In this document: positions 15,340 through 25,950 of the stretch, one piece after another
Layout: each line of letters begins with the position of its first letter
How positions within the stretch are numbered: position 1 is the first letter of the stretch
Assembly: GCF_003054555.1 (NCBI RefSeq)
Contig: NZ_CP026304.1
Location: 5,270,001-5,334,000, forward strand
Reading direction: 5' to 3'
Length of the DNA stretch: 64,000 bases
Origin: Streptomyces lunaelactis
Lineage (GTDB): Bacteria; Actinomycetota; Actinomycetes; Streptomycetales; Streptomycetaceae
Position numbers and translations under genes: made by a program
The notes under the pieces: generated by a model
Databases searched by the model: none
What the model saw: only the letters and a program-made list of their open reading frames with translations
Told to the model about the DNA's origin: nothing

Positions 15340-16692
15340 TCAGCCGGTCTGCGGGACGAGTCGTTCGGGACCGTTCGTCAGTCGGGAACGGAGCTGCTGG
15401 CGCAGCTGCTTGTCGCGGTGGGTCAGCGCCTGCGGTCCGCTGTGCACGGGAACGCCGCCGACAGGACGGCCCGGCGCGAGCGGCGGCTCGTACCGTGTCG
15501 GCGCTTTGACCAGAGTGAAGGCCGTGGCGCTCACGATCAGCGTGGTGACGGTGATGGCCGCACGCGTCCAGAACCGGGCGCGCCGCTCACTGCCCGACCG
15601 TACGGCCGGGGCGGGAGTCATGGGCGGCGCAGGACCCTCGCGTGCCAGAGCCGTGAGCCGATCGTGCAGCACGGCCGTCTCGCCCAGCTCGGGCAGCTTC
15701 TCGGCGATGGCGGCGCGTGCGTGCAGCACCCGGTTCGCGGTGGCCGGGGTGCTCGCCTCGGTCTCGGCGGCAGTCTCGGGCAGGTCGAGACCGAGGCCGT
15801 CGTAGAGCAGCAGCGTGCGGCGGTACGGCGGGGGCAGTTCGAGCAGGGCGTCGAGCAGCGCGCGTCCGCCGGGACCCGGCACGGACTGCGCGTCGGGCTT
15901 GCTGTGGGCCCGGCGCAGCCGGTGCCAGGGGGACATGGCGTACTCGTACGCGGCGGCGCGCACCCAGCCGGCGGGGTCCCGGTCGACGGCCACCTCGGGC
16001 CAGTGCTGCCAGGCGAGGTGGAAGGCGCGCTCGACCGATTCGTACGAGAGCTTGCGGCGGCCGGTGAGCAGGAAGGTCTGGCGTACGAGGGCGGGCGCGG
16101 CATACGAGTACAGGGCGTCGAAGGCCTCGTCGGGGGTGAGCACGTCGGCTCGGGCGGGGCGGGGCGCCTCCTGCCGGGGGGCATGGGCGGAGGCGGTCGC
16201 CGTCCGGGATGTCGGGCCGGCGGCTTCTGCCGAGGCCGTCGCACTGCCGGCGAGCGCCGGGACCAGCAGCTGGGGCTCGTGGCGTGCGGGGAGCAGCGTC
16301 GGTGGCTTGGCCGCGCGTTTGACGGCGGGCCTGGGCCGGGTCTTCGCGGCGGACTGCGCGGACTGTTTGGTATGAGCATGGTGTGGCTGGGCCTGTGCGG
16401 GGGCTTGTGCTTGGGGTGCGGGTGCCGGCTCGGCGGCAGGGGCCGCGGCAGTGGCGGACGCCTCCTCGCGTTGTTCCGCCTCGAAGCCCGCCAGCAGCTG
16501 GGCGTACACGTCGCGCCTGTGCCCCCGCGGGTTCGTACGGCCGGTCTCCCAGGCTCTCAGCGTCGCCCGCGTGACGCCGACCGCCGTCGCGACCTGCTCC
16601 TCGGTCAGTGAATTCGCCTCGCGCAGCCTGCGCCGTTCTTTGGGGGAGGGCAGTGGGGTGCCGGAAGCGGAGCCTCCGGTGCTCTGAGTCAT
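15340..16692 (-). CDS. Three-part regulator: XRE-type HTH, ECF-sigma-like region, C-terminal membrane segment
   Basis: A 450-residue protein. Residues ~18-65 form a helix-turn-helix (LTEEQVATAVGVTRATL, WETGR) and ~70-180 a Pro/Ala-rich linker. Residues ~190-265 resemble sigma-70 region 2 (SYAAPALVRQTFLLTGRR, AFHLAW) and ~280-350 resemble region 4 (LLELPPPYRRTLLLYDGLG). A single membrane helix follows (~375-395, AAITVTTLIVSATAF). The start ATG at 16692 has GGGGAG upstream. The combination suggests a membrane-tethered regulator rather than a free sigma factor. The DNA target and signal are unknown. It is divergent from the DUF6350 gene. Confidence 0.7.
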   Translation of the reverse strand: MTQSTGGSASGTPLPSPKERRRLREANSLTEEQVATAVGVTRATLRAWETGRTNPRGHRRDVYAQLLAGFEAEQREEASATAAAPAAEPAPAPQAQAPAQAQPHHAHTKQSAQSAAKTRPRPAVKRAAKPPTLLPARHEPQLLVPALAGSATASAEAAGPTSRTATASAHAPRQEAPRPARADVLTPDEAFDALYSYAAPALVRQTFLLTGRRKLSYESVERAFHLAWQHWPEVAVDRDPAGWVRAAAYEYAMSPWHRLRRAHSKPDAQSVPGPGGRALLDALLELPPPYRRTLLLYDGLGLDLPETAAETEASTPATANRVLHARAAIAEKLPELGETAVLHDRLTALAREGPAPPMTPAPAVRSGSERRARFWTRAAITVTTLIVSATAFTLVKAPTRYEPPLAPGRPVGGVPVHSGPQALTHRDKQLRQQLRSRLTNGPERLVPQTG

Positions 16693-16808
16693 GAGGGGCT
16701 CCCCGCAGCAGTGCACTCGGCGAAAAAGTACATAAACGTATATTGAGCGACACAGCGGCCATTCGCCTGTTACGCGAATTAAGCGCGTGTCGTTGGCAGC
16801 ATGGCCGC

Positions 16809-18446
16809 GTGACCCACATGACCGATCACAGCCCTGATCGCAGCCCGGATCGCAGTCCTCGCGGTATTTCGACGGAGCAGGCCCCGGCCGTGGTGCAGGG
16901 CGGCCGGGCGGCCGCGCTGGTGGCGTCCTGCGTGCGCGGGGCGACCGCGGCGGGGCTCGGGCTCGGTGCGCTCGCCGTCGTGGTGATGGTGATGTGGATC
17001 AGCTCTCCCTATCCGGACAGTGGTCCGGGCGGGGCGCTGCACGTCGCGGCGGGCCTGTGGCTGCTGGCGCACGGCACCGAACTCGTACGGACCGACACGC
17101 TCTCCGGGGACCCGGCGCCCATCGGGGTGGTACCGCTGCTGCTCGTCGCGCTGCCTGCCCTGCTGGCGCACCGGGCCGCGCGGGACGCCCGGGAGCCGGA
17201 CGAAGGACGGCCGCGGCCGTCCCCGCGAGGTGCGCTGTGGGCTGTGACCGCGGGATATCTGCTGGTCGGCGGGGCGGCGATGGTCTATGCGGCGGGGGGT
17301 CCGCTGGCCCCGGATCCGCTGAGCGCGCTCTTCCATCTGCCCGTGGTGACCGTGGCCGCGGCGGCGGCCGGGGTGTGGACGGCGAGCGGGCGTCCGCTCG
17401 GGCCGCTGCCGCACTGGCTGCCCGAGCGCGTACGGGTGGAACTCGCCCGCACCCGCCTGGCTGTCGCCGCCCGGTCCGCGGCCGCGGGGGCGCTGGCGTT
17501 GCTGGGCGGCGGCGCGCTGCTGGTAGCCGTGTCGCTGGTGTGGCACGCGGACGCGGCGCAGGACTCGTTCCTGCACCTGGCGGAGGTGTGGTCGGGCCGT
17601 CTCGCGGTGCTGCTGCTGGGACTTGCGCTGGTGCCGAACGCCGCGGTCTGGGGCGCGGCGTACGGCCTCGGGCCCGGCTTCGCGCTCGGTACGGGCGCGA
17701 CGGCCTCGCCGCTCGCGCTGGCCGGGGATCCGGCAATGCCGTACTTCCCGCTGCTCGCGGCGGTCCCTGGGGAGGGCCCGGGGACCTGGTGGAACTGGGT
17801 GGCGGTGGTGGTGCCCGTGGCGGCGGGTGTGGTGATCGCGTGGTTCACGGTACGGGTGGCGGCGCCGCGGCACGGAGAGCGGGCGGCCGCGTGGGGCTGC
17901 CGCGAGACCGCCCTGGCGGCGCTGCTGGGGGCGGCGGGCTGCGGCCTCCTGACGGCGCTGCTCGCGGCCGCGGCGGGCGGCCCGATGGGCACGGGGCGAT
18001 TGGCGGTGTTCGGCCCGGTGTGGTGGCTGGCCGGGGCGGCGGCACTGGCGTGGACGGCGGGAATCGCGGTGCCGGCGGCGGTGGGGGTACGGGCGTGGCG
18101 ACTGCGGGGCCGTGGGGGCGGGGCGGAGGCTGCGGTGGTCCCGGCTCCGGTTCCGGCTCCGATTCTGCCTGCGGCTTCCGTATCGGCCTCGGCCTCGGCT
18201 TCGGCTTCGGTGCACGAGGCGGAGCCGGAGGCGGCTTCGGCGTACGACTTCCTGCCGACCGGTTCGTGGGGTGAGCGGGAAGCGCGGCTGGCGGCGCTGA
18301 AGGAGGGGTCGGGAGGGCTGATGGCTGAGTTCCCGCCGGAGCCGTTGCCGGAGCCGGAGCGGTTGCCGATGCCGATGCCGGAGCCGGCGGAGGCGCCCGG
18401 GCCAGGGGAGGAGCGGGAGGAACCGGGAGCGTCATCGGCGCCGTGA
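16809..18446 (+). CDS. DUF6350 integral membrane protein (PerM/cell-division-associated family)
   Basis: A protein of ~545 residues with 9-10 predicted membrane helices between ~20 and 430 and a long acidic, Pro/Glu/Ala-rich cytoplasmic tail. The first helix region [17 protein letters not shown] and the overall pattern are those of DUF6350 proteins, often called cell division membrane protein in actinobacteria. No catalytic residues are known. The start is uncertain: GTG 16809 and ATG 16818 are in frame, and neither has a clear ribosome site, so the message may be leaderless. It precedes the purN region, as in other streptomycetes. Confidence 0.7.
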   Translation: MTHMTDHSPDRSPDRSPRGISTEQAPAVVQGGRAAALVASCVRGATAAGLGLGALAVVVMVMWISSPYPDSGPGGALHVAAGLWLLAHGTELVRTDTLSGDPAPIGVVPLLLVALPALLAHRAARDAREPDEGRPRPSPRGALWAVTAGYLLVGGAAMVYAAGGPLAPDPLSALFHLPVVTVAAAAAGVWTASGRPLGPLPHWLPERVRVELARTRLAVAARSAAAGALALLGGGALLVAVSLVWHADAAQDSFLHLAEVWSGRLAVLLLGLALVPNAAVWGAAYGLGPGFALGTGATASPLALAGDPAMPYFPLLAAVPGEGPGTWWNWVAVVVPVAAGVVIAWFTVRVAAPRHGERAAAWGCRETALAALLGAAGCGLLTALLAAAAGGPMGTGRLAVFGPVWWLAGAAALAWTAGIAVPAAVGVRAWRLRGRGGGAEAAVVPAPVPAPILPAASVSASASASASVHEAEPEAASAYDFLPTGSWGEREARLAALKEGSGGLMAEFPPEPLPEPERLPMPMPEPAEAPGPGEEREEPGASSAP

Positions 18447-18470
18447 GGGGCGTGCCTCACGCACGCCCCT
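18446..18470. terminator. Bidirectional terminator
   Basis: AGGGGCGTGC (18446-18455) and GCACGCCCCT (18461-18470) form a perfect 10-bp stem between the convergent DUF6350 and membrane-protein genes. Confidence 0.8.
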
Positions 18471-18476
18471 TCCCGG

Positions 18477-19286
18477 CTACTCCTTGACGCCCAGCACTCC
18501 GCGAAGCGGCTCCGGCAGCAGGTCGTTGCAGGCCAGTTGGCCCGACTTCGTCAGGGAGTCGTTCACGCACGTGTAGTACTCGCGGTAGACCAGCTGTGCC
18601 GTGAAGGACGCCGCCACGATCACCAGCGCGATGGTGGCCATCACCAGACCGCTCACCGCCGCCGTGATCTGCGGCTTCCCCGGCGGCACGGGCGGCGCCG
18701 GCGGTGTGGCGGACGACACGTCCGCCGCGGACGTACGACGGCTCTGCGGCTTCGCGCGCAGGGAGCTGATGCTCCAGTACAGGGCCAGCGCGCCCAGCAG
18801 CAGCGCGATCTCCGGGAAGTCGAACAGCGCGAAGAAGAACGCCCACATGCCCGAGAGCAGCGCATACCGCGCGCGGCGCTGGGCCGGGTCCGTCGGGTCC
18901 CACTTCAGGCCGCCGGGACCACCGCCCTCGGGGCCCTTCTGGCCGCCGCCGTTCTGGCTGTTCTGGCTGTCCTGGCCATTCTGGCCACCGGGGCGCCCGC
19001 CGAAGCCGCCGCCCGACGAACGGCCCGGCTGGCGGCTGCTCCACTGGCTGCCCCAGCCGGAGTGGCCGGAGCGGCGGCCCTCGTCCGGCGAATCGGAGGA
19101 CCCGGAGCCGGGGCCGGAGGACCCGGAGGAGGAGTCGTCCGGGGAGCCGTCGTCGTTCGCGGGGCGGCGCGGCTGCCAGGGCTGGTCCGGCCTGCCCTCC
19201 GGCGGCGGCGCGAAGGGGTTGTTGTCGTCCGTGGACTGGCGCTCCCGCGGCAACAGGAGGTCCGTACGGCGGCGTCGGTCCGGCAT
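18477..19286 (-). CDS. Membrane protein with long disordered N-terminus
   Basis: A 269-residue protein. Residues 1-~125 are disordered and rich in Gly/Ser/Asn/Gln/Arg, with GGQNGQ-like repeats. Two membrane helices follow (~142-165, ALLSGMWAFFFALFDFPEIALLLGALAL, and ~210-235, AVSGLVMATIALVIVAASF). A short C-terminal extracellular tail contains Cys (YYTCVNDSLTKSGQLACNDLL), which could form a disulfide. GGGGAAG lies before the ATG at 19286. No family function is known. It is divergent from purN. Confidence 0.65.
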   Translation of the reverse strand: MPDRRRRTDLLLPRERQSTDDNNPFAPPPEGRPDQPWQPRRPANDDGSPDDSSSGSSGPGSGSSDSPDEGRRSGHSGWGSQWSSRQPGRSSGGGFGGRPGGQNGQDSQNSQNGGGQKGPEGGGPGGLKWDPTDPAQRRARYALLSGMWAFFFALFDFPEIALLLGALALYWSISSLRAKPQSRRTSAADVSSATPPAPPVPPGKPQITAAVSGLVMATIALVIVAASFTAQLVYREYYTCVNDSLTKSGQLACNDLLPEPLRGVLGVKE

Positions 19287-19550
19287 CTGGTGAACGTCTT
19301 CCCCTCAGACCCAGCGCACTTGGGGTCTTGTGTCGTCGTGCCCGTCAGGGGACGGGTCCTGTCCCTGACGCTACCTCCCGGCCACGCCCCCGTCCCGTGG
19401 GGGCCGTTCTGTGTGCCGGTATCGTTGCTGACGGTCGGCCCCTTCGTAGAGTTCCCCGTATCGGGGGGCGCGATTCGTTCGTAGGACCACACAAAGCCAA
19501 ACCGCACGCCGCACAGCACCGCCCGAAGCAACGCGAGAAAGAGACCCGCC

Positions 19551-20195
19551 GTGGCCTCCCCGCCCCCCTCCGCCCGACCGGCCCGCCTCGTGGTCCTGGT
19601 CTCCGGCTCCGGTACGAATCTCCAGGCCCTGATCGACGCGATCGCCGACGACCCGCAGGGGTTCGGCGCCCGCATCGTCGCCGTCGGGGCCGACCGGGAC
19701 GGGATCGCGGGGCTCGAGCGCGCGGAGCGTGCCGGGCTGCCCACCTTCGTGTGCAGGGTCAAGGACCACGAGACGCGCGAAGCGTGGGACCTCGCACTCG
19801 CCGAGGCCACCGCCGTGTACGAACCGGATCTCGTCGTCTCGGCGGGCTTTATGAAGATCGTGGGGAAGGAATTCCTCGCCCGGTTCGGCGGGCGCTGCGT
19901 CAATACGCATCCCGCCCTGCTGCCCAGCTTCCCCGGGGCCCACGGAGTGCGCGACGCGCTCGCGTACGGCGCGAAGGTCACCGGGTGCACCGTCCACTTC
20001 GTCGACGACGGCGTCGACACCGGCCCGATCATCGCGCAGGGCGTGGTCGAGGTCCGGGACGAGGACTACGAGGACGGTGGCGACGCTCTTCACGAGCGCA
20101 TCAAGGAAATCGAGCGACGGCTGCTCGTCGAGGTCGTGGGGCGTCTGGCCCGTACCGGCTATCGCATTGAGGGACGAAAGGTAGTTTTCCCGTGA
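19551..20195 (+). CDS. purN: Phosphoribosylglycinamide formyltransferase
   Basis: A 214-residue GAR transformylase that transfers the formyl group of 10-formyl-THF to GAR in purine synthesis. It has the N-terminal [10 protein letters not shown] loop (phosphate binding) and the catalytic Asn-His-Asp set in [12 protein letters not shown] and [10 protein letters not shown]. Start GTG 19551 has GAAAGAGA upstream. Its stop overlaps the purH GTG by 4 bp, so the two are co-translated. The folate supply enzymes glyA and folD are also in this window. Confidence 0.96.
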   Translation: MASPPPSARPARLVVLVSGSGTNLQALIDAIADDPQGFGARIVAVGADRDGIAGLERAERAGLPTFVCRVKDHETREAWDLALAEATAVYEPDLVVSAGFMKIVGKEFLARFGGRCVNTHPALLPSFPGAHGVRDALAYGAKVTGCTVHFVDDGVDTGPIIAQGVVEVRDEDYEDGGDALHERIKEIERRLLVEVVGRLARTGYRIEGRKVVFP

Positions 20196-21757
20196 CTGTT
20201 GAGGCTGCGAAGCGGGCCATCCGGCGAGCGCTGGTCAGTGTTTATGACAAGACGGGTCTTGAGGACCTTGCCCGTGGGCTGCACGAGGCGGGCGTGGAGC
20301 TGGTCTCCACCGGCTCGACCGCCGCGAAGATCGCCGCTGCCGGGGTGCCGGTCACCAAGGTCGAGGAGCTCACCGGCTTCCCCGAGTGCCTCGACGGGCG
20401 GGTCAAGACGCTGCACCCGCGCGTGCACGCCGGGATCCTCGCCGACCTGCGCCTCGACGCGCACCGTGAGCAGCTCGCTGAGCTGGGCGTGGAGCCGTTC
20501 GAGCTGGTGATCGTGAACCTGTACCCGTTCCGGGAGACGGTCGCCTCCGGCGCCACCCCCGACGAGTGCGTCGAGCAGATCGACATCGGCGGCCCCTCGA
20601 TGGTCCGCGCCGCCGCCAAGAACCACCCCTCCGTCGCGGTCGTCACCAGCCCCGCGCGGTACGCGGACGTGCTCGCCGCCGCCAAGGAGGGCGGCTTCGA
20701 CCTCGCCGCCCGCAAGCGGCTGGCCGCGGAGGCGTTCCAGCACACCGCCGCGTACGACGTCGCCGTCGCCTCCTGGTTCACCAATGTGTACGCCCCCGAG
20801 GAGGGCGCGGTCCTCCCCGAGTTCCTCGCGGGGGCCTGGGACCGGAAGGCCACCCTCCGCTACGGCGAGAACCCGCACCAGGCCGCCGCGCTGTACGTGG
20901 ACGGCCGGCCGGGCGGACTCGCCAACGCCGAGCAGCTGCACGGCAAGGAGATGTCCTTCAACAACTACGTGGACACCGAGGCCGCCCGCCGCGCCTCCTT
21001 CGAGCACGAGGCGCCCTGCGTCGCGATCATCAAGCACGCCAACCCGTGCGGCATCGCGGTCGGCGCGGATGTCGCCGAGGCACACCGCAAGGCGCACGCC
21101 TGCGACCCGCTCTCCGCGTTCGGCGGCGTCATCGCCGTCAACCGCCCGGTCAGCGTGGCGATGGCCGAGCAGGTCGCGGAGATCTTCACCGAGGTCATCG
21201 CGGCCCCGGCGTACGAGGACGGGGCGCTCGAGGTCCTCGCCCGCAAGAAGAACATCCGCGTTCTGAAGGTCGACGGCACCCCGCTCCAGCCCGGCGACCT
21301 CAAGCCGGTCTCGGGCGGCGCGCTGCTCCAGCAGTCCGACGCGTTCCAGGCCGAGGGCGACGACCCCGCGAACTGGACGCTGGCCACGGGCGAGGCGCTG
21401 TCCGCCGACGGGCTCGCCGACCTCGCCTTCGCCTGGCGCGCCTGTCGCGCGGTCAAGTCCAACGCGATCCTGCTCGCCAAGGGCGGCGCGTCCGTGGGCG
21501 TCGGCATGGGCCAGGTCAACCGCGTCGACTCCGCGAAGCTCGCGGTCGAGCGGGCGGGCGCGGAGCGCGCGCAGGGTTCGTTCGCCGCGTCGGACGCGTT
21601 CTTCCCGTTCCCGGACGGCCTGGAGATCCTGGTCGCGGCGGGCGTCAAGGCTGTGGTGCAGCCGGGCGGTTCGGTGCGGGACGAGCTGGTGATCGAGGCG
21701 GCGAAGAAGGCGGGCGTGACGATGTACTTCACGGGTACGCGGCACTTCTTCCACTGA
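20192..21757 (+). CDS. purH: Bifunctional AICAR transformylase / IMP cyclohydrolase
   Basis: A 521-residue enzyme of the last two steps to IMP. The N-terminal MGS-like cyclohydrolase domain is ~1-200 ([26 protein letters not shown]). The C-terminal AICARFT domain carries catalytic Lys281-His282 in KHANPCG and the SFNNY motif near 255. Length is normal. The GTG start at 20192 overlaps the purN stop (GTGA). Two strong hairpins follow the gene. Confidence 0.97.
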   Translation: MTVEAAKRAIRRALVSVYDKTGLEDLARGLHEAGVELVSTGSTAAKIAAAGVPVTKVEELTGFPECLDGRVKTLHPRVHAGILADLRLDAHREQLAELGVEPFELVIVNLYPFRETVASGATPDECVEQIDIGGPSMVRAAAKNHPSVAVVTSPARYADVLAAAKEGGFDLAARKRLAAEAFQHTAAYDVAVASWFTNVYAPEEGAVLPEFLAGAWDRKATLRYGENPHQAAALYVDGRPGGLANAEQLHGKEMSFNNYVDTEAARRASFEHEAPCVAIIKHANPCGIAVGADVAEAHRKAHACDPLSAFGGVIAVNRPVSVAMAEQVAEIFTEVIAAPAYEDGALEVLARKKNIRVLKVDGTPLQPGDLKPVSGGALLQQSDAFQAEGDDPANWTLATGEALSADGLADLAFAWRACRAVKSNAILLAKGGASVGVGMGQVNRVDSAKLAVERAGAERAQGSFAASDAFFPFPDGLEILVAAGVKAVVQPGGSVRDELVIEAAKKAGVTMYFTGTRHFFH

Positions 21758-21779
21758 CGCCGGGGCCGTATGGCCCGAG

Positions 21780-21806
21780 GGCCGCGCACCCACCGGGTGC
21801 GCGGCC
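21780..21806 (+). terminator. purNH terminator
   Basis: GGCCGCGCACCC (21780-21791) and GGGTGCGCGGCC (21795-21806) form a perfect 12-bp stem with a three-base loop. Confidence 0.85.
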
Positions 21807-21841
21807 ATCGCGACGCGGGCGTGAATGCGCCGCTGAACGGC

Positions 21842-21883
21842 CGAAGGCCGCAACCCCGCCGACCGGCGGGGTTGCGGCCTTCG
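21842..21883. terminator. Unusually long bidirectional hairpin
   Basis: A 19-bp perfect stem with a GACC loop: arms 21842-21860 (CGAAGGCCGCAACCCCGCC) and 21865-21883. It ends the leftward membrane-protein gene (stop at 21915) and backs up the purH terminator. Confidence 0.9.
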
Positions 21884-21914
21884 TGCACGTGTGTGGTGCG
21901 CGCGGTCAAGTGCC

Positions 21915-22553
21915 TCAGTAGCGCGGGCGGTTGAACCAGGCGGATGCCTGCGAGTTCACCATCGAGGCGAGGATGATGCCGCCGATGGCGAGGCTGATGA
22001 TGCCGCCGGGCACGCCGGTGGACTCGCCGGACGCGAAGTTGAAGAGGGACCCGACAAGCATAAGCGAGGCGTACACGATCGTGGTGACACGAATGGCAGT
22101 GCCGCCGTTGGAGAACTTCACTCCGAGGAAGATCGCCAGACCCGCGAAGGCGAGCAGGATGAAGACCAGGATGAAGCCGAGACCGGCCAGGCCGTCCGCG
22201 GTGTCCGAGTCGACCGCGTCCGACGCGGCCGCGATGCCGATGCCCGCGATGAGTCCGATGAGGACCTGCAGACCACCGATGATGAACAGCAGGACGCGGG
22301 CCGCGGTCATCAGACCGGGCATCTTCGTCGGCATGGCGTTGTTGCCCGGGTAGCCGGGGTACTGCGGTGCACCCTGCTGCGGGTAGCCGTAACCCTGCTG
22401 CGGAACGCCCTGCGGCGGCTGCTGGGGGTAGCCGTAACCGGGCGGCTGGCCCTGGGGCTGGCCGTAGCCCGGCTGACCGCCCTGCGGCTGGCCGTAGCCC
22501 GGCTGACCGCTCTGCTGCTGGCCGTATGGATTGTTCGGGTCGCCGAAGCTCAT
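21915..22553 (-). CDS. Four-helix membrane protein with Gln/Pro/Gly/Tyr-rich N-terminus
   Basis: A 212-residue protein. The first ~85 residues are repeats of GQPGYGQPQ type ([15 protein letters not shown]...). About four membrane helices follow (from [21 protein letters not shown] to [14 protein letters not shown]). Proline/glycine/tyrosine-rich heads of this kind are common on actinobacterial membrane proteins and may mediate condensate or partner contacts; no function is known. GGAGGATCC precedes the ATG at 22553. It is divergent from folD. Confidence 0.7.
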   Translation of the reverse strand: MSFGDPNNPYGQQQSGQPGYGQPQGGQPGYGQPQGQPPGYGYPQQPPQGVPQQGYGYPQQGAPQYPGYPGNNAMPTKMPGLMTAARVLLFIIGGLQVLIGLIAGIGIAAASDAVDSDTADGLAGLGFILVFILLAFAGLAIFLGVKFSNGGTAIRVTTIVYASLMLVGSLFNFASGESTGVPGGIISLAIGGIILASMVNSQASAWFNRPRY

Positions 22554-22786
22554 GGCGGGGATCCTCCGTTGGAAAGTGCGGGGACGACGCGGTCCGCGCG
22601 GAGGAATGTCACAACGATCAGCGGTTTGCCCCCCGGCACTGCCCGCGGCACTGCAGCGCCTCATCGTCGTATTACCGTCGACTTTTTGTCCAGTCGGTAT
22701 CCGTAGGAGTTGTGCGAGTGCAACCTCACGTTCCACTCGGCGGCCCGAATTGGAACCGGGGCGGGTCCATCCGCGAGGATGGGTCC

Positions 22787-23653
22787 ATGACCGCCCACAT
22801 TCTCGATGGCAAGGCCACCGCAGCCGCGATCAAGACCGACCTGACCGCCCGCGTGGCGGCCCTCAAGGAGCGGGGCATCACCCCCGGTCTCGGAACCCTT
22901 CTCGTGGGGGACGACCCGGGCAGCCGCTGGTACGTCAACGGCAAGCACCGCGACTGCGCGCAGGTCGGTATCGCCTCGATCCAGCGTGAACTGCCCGACA
23001 CCGCCACGCAGGAGGAGATCGAGGCGGTTGTACGGGAGCTCAACGACGACCCCGAGTGCACGGGCTACATCGTCCAACTCCCGCTCCCCAAGGGCATCGA
23101 CACCAACCGCGTGCTGGAGCTGATGGACCCGGTCAAGGACGCGGACGGGCTGCACCCGATGAGCCTCGGGCGGCTGGTGCTGGGCATCGAGGGGCCGCTG
23201 CCGTGCACCCCGAACGGCATCATCCAGCTGCTCCGTCACCACGGAGTCGAGATCAAGGGCGCGGACATCGTGGTCCTGGGCCGGGGCATCACCGTGGGGC
23301 GATCCCTGCCGCTGCTGCTGACCCGCAAGTCCGAGAACGCGACGGTGACGCAGTGCCACACCGGCACGCGTGATCTGTCCATGCACCTGCGCCAGGCCGA
23401 CATCATCGTGTCGGCGGCCGGCGTGCAGCACATCATCAAGCCCGAGGATGTCAAGCCGGGGGCCGCGGTCCTCGACGTCGGCGTCAGCCGTGACGCGGAA
23501 GGCAAGGTCGCCGGGGACGTCCACCCGGGCGTCGCGGAGGTCGCGGGCTGGATCTCGCCGAACCCGGGCGGCGTCGGCCCGATGACCCGCGCTCAGCTGC
23601 TGGTCAACGTAGTCGAAGCGGCCGAACGCGCCGCGGTCGCTGCCGCGGGCTGA
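22787..23653 (+). CDS. folD: Bifunctional methylene-THF dehydrogenase / methenyl-THF cyclohydrolase
   Basis: A 288-residue enzyme that interconverts 5,10-methylene-THF and 10-formyl-THF with NADP. The catalytic Tyr49 and Lys53 are in [21 protein letters not shown] is near 95-103, and the signature [12 protein letters not shown] is near the C-terminus. It supplies 10-formyl-THF to PurN and PurH upstream and uses one-carbon units made by GlyA. ATG 22787 is preceded by GAGGAT. The DUF3017 gene follows after 18 bp. Confidence 0.96.
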   Translation: MTAHILDGKATAAAIKTDLTARVAALKERGITPGLGTLLVGDDPGSRWYVNGKHRDCAQVGIASIQRELPDTATQEEIEAVVRELNDDPECTGYIVQLPLPKGIDTNRVLELMDPVKDADGLHPMSLGRLVLGIEGPLPCTPNGIIQLLRHHGVEIKGADIVVLGRGITVGRSLPLLLTRKSENATVTQCHTGTRDLSMHLRQADIIVSAAGVQHIIKPEDVKPGAAVLDVGVSRDAEGKVAGDVHPGVAEVAGWISPNPGGVGPMTRAQLLVNVVEAAERAAVAAAG

Positions 23654-23671
23654 CGGGGAAGGGCTGAGCCG

Positions 23672-24547
23672 ATGGGTGTACGCACGAACGACGAGCCGAA
23701 CGCAGGACCCGGCGGGGGTACGGGCGCGGACCCGAAGACGCCCCGCCCGGACGGGCCGGACGGCGCGGCCACGGAGGGCACGACCGCCTCGGGCGCGGGT
23801 GCCGGAACCCCGGACGACGACGCCTGCGTGGCTGACGCTGCCTACGAGACCGAGCCGACGGTCGCCGCCGAGGGCGCGACCGGCCGGGACACCGTCGGCC
23901 GGGACACCGTCGGCCAGGCGGGGGCCGACGCCGCCGCCGCCGCGTCCGGTGCGGACGCCGCCGGGGCACCTGGTCCGGACACGCCTGCCGCGCCCGGTCC
24001 CAACGCGCCGGGCACGTCCGCACCCGACGCCGCCGCCACGGACACCGCCGCACCCCACGTCACCGCACCCGACGAGGCCGCCGCTGCCGTGCTCGCCGAG
24101 GCCGTCCGCCCCCGGGCCGGCGTCGGTGAGCCCGCCACCGCCGCCAAGAAGCCAACCCGGCGGCCCCCCTCCCTCACCCGCGACACCGCCCGGCCCGAGG
24201 GCGGTGGGCGTGCAGCGCCCGGGGACGCTTCCGCGCCTGCCAGGCAGTGGCCGCTGCTCACCGTGCTCGCCCTCGCCGGGCTCGGCGTGATCGTCGTCGG
24301 CACCGACGCCTTCGCCGACGCCTTCCGCGTCGGCACGATCCTCCTCGGCGTCGCCCTGATCACCGGCGCTGTCATGCGCCGCGTCCTGCCCTCCGTCGGC
24401 ATGCTCGCGGTGCGCTCACGCTTCACCGACATGGTCACGTACGGACTGCTCGGCATCCTCATCGTGCTGCTCGCGCTCGTGACACAGCCGAAGCCGTGGC
24501 TGGACATCCCGTTCCTCGAGGACGCCGTCCACTTCACCGTCCGTTAG
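23672..24547 (+). CDS. DUF3017 membrane protein with long Ala/Pro-rich N-terminus
   Basis: A 291-residue protein. Residues 1-~185 are low complexity (Ala/Pro/Asp/Gly). The C-terminal ~100 residues are the DUF3017 unit with three membrane helices (WPLLTVLALAGLGVIVVG, VGTILLGVALITGAVM, GLLGILIVLLALV). It follows folD in most streptomycetes I recall, but its role is unknown. The strong purine-rich GGGGAAGGG before the ATG suggests joint expression with folD. Confidence 0.8.
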   Translation: MGVRTNDEPNAGPGGGTGADPKTPRPDGPDGAATEGTTASGAGAGTPDDDACVADAAYETEPTVAAEGATGRDTVGRDTVGQAGADAAAAASGADAAGAPGPDTPAAPGPNAPGTSAPDAAATDTAAPHVTAPDEAAAAVLAEAVRPRAGVGEPATAAKKPTRRPPSLTRDTARPEGGGRAAPGDASAPARQWPLLTVLALAGLGVIVVGTDAFADAFRVGTILLGVALITGAVMRRVLPSVGMLAVRSRFTDMVTYGLLGILIVLLALVTQPKPWLDIPFLEDAVHFTVR

Positions 24548-24597
24548 CCACGGCCACCGCCACCGCCGTCCACCCACGAAACTGTCCCGACGTCGAG

Positions 24598-24615
24598 TAT
24601 CTTGACGACGAGATA
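24598..24615 (+). promoter_or_regulatory. Imperfect palindrome upstream of icd
   Basis: TATCTTGACGACGAGATA has perfect TATCT/AGATA arms. It lies ~90 bp before the isocitrate dehydrogenase start. A similar TCTT-ACGT-AAGA palindrome precedes mdh (27502-27515). It may be a shared operator. Confidence 0.4.
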
Positions 24616-24704
24616 AATCGAAGGAGGTCCGCGACCACGCCATCACCGGCATCCACCGGCATCGTCGCCGACCCAGCCGAAGCGCGAGAGGGATGTTCCA
24701 CCTC

Positions 24705-25925
24705 ATGGCCAAGATCAAGGTAGCCAACCCCGTCGTCGAGCTCGACGGCGACGAGATGACCCGCATCATCTGGTCCTTCATCAAGGACAAGCTGATCCTT
24801 CCGTACCTCGATGTCGAGCTGAAGTACTTCGACCTGGGCATGGAGCACCGCGACGCCACCAACGACCAGGTGACCGTCGACGCCGCCAACGCCATCAAGG
24901 AGCACGGCGTCGGCGTCAAGTGCGCCACGATCACGCCGGACGAGGCGCGGGTCGAGGAGTTCAACCTCAAGGCGATGTACCGCTCGCCGAACGGCACCAT
25001 CCGCAACATCCTCGGCGGCGTCATCTTCCGTGAGCCGATCATCATGGAGAACGTGCCGCGGCTCGTCCCGGGCTGGACCAAGCCGATCGTCGTCGGCCGT
25101 CACGCCTTCGGCGACCAGTACCGCGCCACCGACCTGAAGGTCCCCGGACCGGGCACCCTCACCATGACCTTCACCCCGAAGGACGGCTCCGAGCCGATCG
25201 AGCTCGAGGTCCACGAGTTCCCGGGCGCCGGTGTCGCGCTCGGCATGTACAACCACGACGCGTCGATCCGCGACTTCGCGCGCGCGTCGTTCCGGTACGG
25301 CCTGGCCCGTGAGTACCCGGTCTACATGTCGACGAAGAACACGATCCTCAAGAAGTACGACGGTCGCTTCAAGGACATCTTCCAGGAGATCTTCGACGCC
25401 GAGTTCAAGGCGGACTTCGACGCCAAGGGCCTCACCTACGAGCACCGCCTGATCGACGACATGGTCGCCTCGGCGCTCAAGTGGGAGGGCGGCTACGTCT
25501 GGGCCTGCAAGAACTACGACGGCGACGTCCAGTCCGACATCGTCGCGCAGGGCTTCGGTTCGCTCGGCCTGATGACGTCCGTACTGATGTCCCCCGACGG
25601 CAAGACCGTCGAGGCCGAGGCGGCGCACGGCACGGTCACCCGCCACTACCGCCGGCATCAGCAGGGCAGGGCGACGTCGACCAACCCGATCGCGTCGATC
25701 TTCGCCTGGACCCGTGGTCTCGCCCACCGCGGCAAGCTGGACAACACCCCCGAGGTCACCAGGTTCGCCGAGACGCTCGAGCAGGTCTGCGTCGAGACCG
25801 TCGAGGGCGGCCAGATGACCAAGGACCTGGCGCTGCTCATCTCCAAGGACGCCCCGTGGCTGACCACGGAGCAGTTTCTGGACGTGCTCGACGCCAACCT
25901 GCAGAAGAAGATGGCGTCCGCCTGA
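24705..25925 (+). CDS. icd: NADP-dependent isocitrate dehydrogenase, dimeric eukaryote-like type
   Basis: A 406-residue enzyme that decarboxylates isocitrate to 2-oxoglutarate with NADP. It starts [20 protein letters not shown] and has the isocitrate-binding and metal-binding blocks typical of the homodimeric class ([45 protein letters not shown]). From memory, S. coelicolor uses a monomeric ~740-residue enzyme for this step, so the dimeric type here is a lineage difference. The ATG at 24705 is preferred (GAGAGGG upstream); an earlier in-frame ATG at 24693 abuts that site. Confidence 0.93.
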   Translation: MAKIKVANPVVELDGDEMTRIIWSFIKDKLILPYLDVELKYFDLGMEHRDATNDQVTVDAANAIKEHGVGVKCATITPDEARVEEFNLKAMYRSPNGTIRNILGGVIFREPIIMENVPRLVPGWTKPIVVGRHAFGDQYRATDLKVPGPGTLTMTFTPKDGSEPIELEVHEFPGAGVALGMYNHDASIRDFARASFRYGLAREYPVYMSTKNTILKKYDGRFKDIFQEIFDAEFKADFDAKGLTYEHRLIDDMVASALKWEGGYVWACKNYDGDVQSDIVAQGFGSLGLMTSVLMSPDGKTVEAEAAHGTVTRHYRRHQQGRATSTNPIASIFAWTRGLAHRGKLDNTPEVTRFAETLEQVCVETVEGGQMTKDLALLISKDAPWLTTEQFLDVLDANLQKKMASA

Positions 25926-25950
25926 GCGCCGGCCGGCGCCCGTTCTCACC

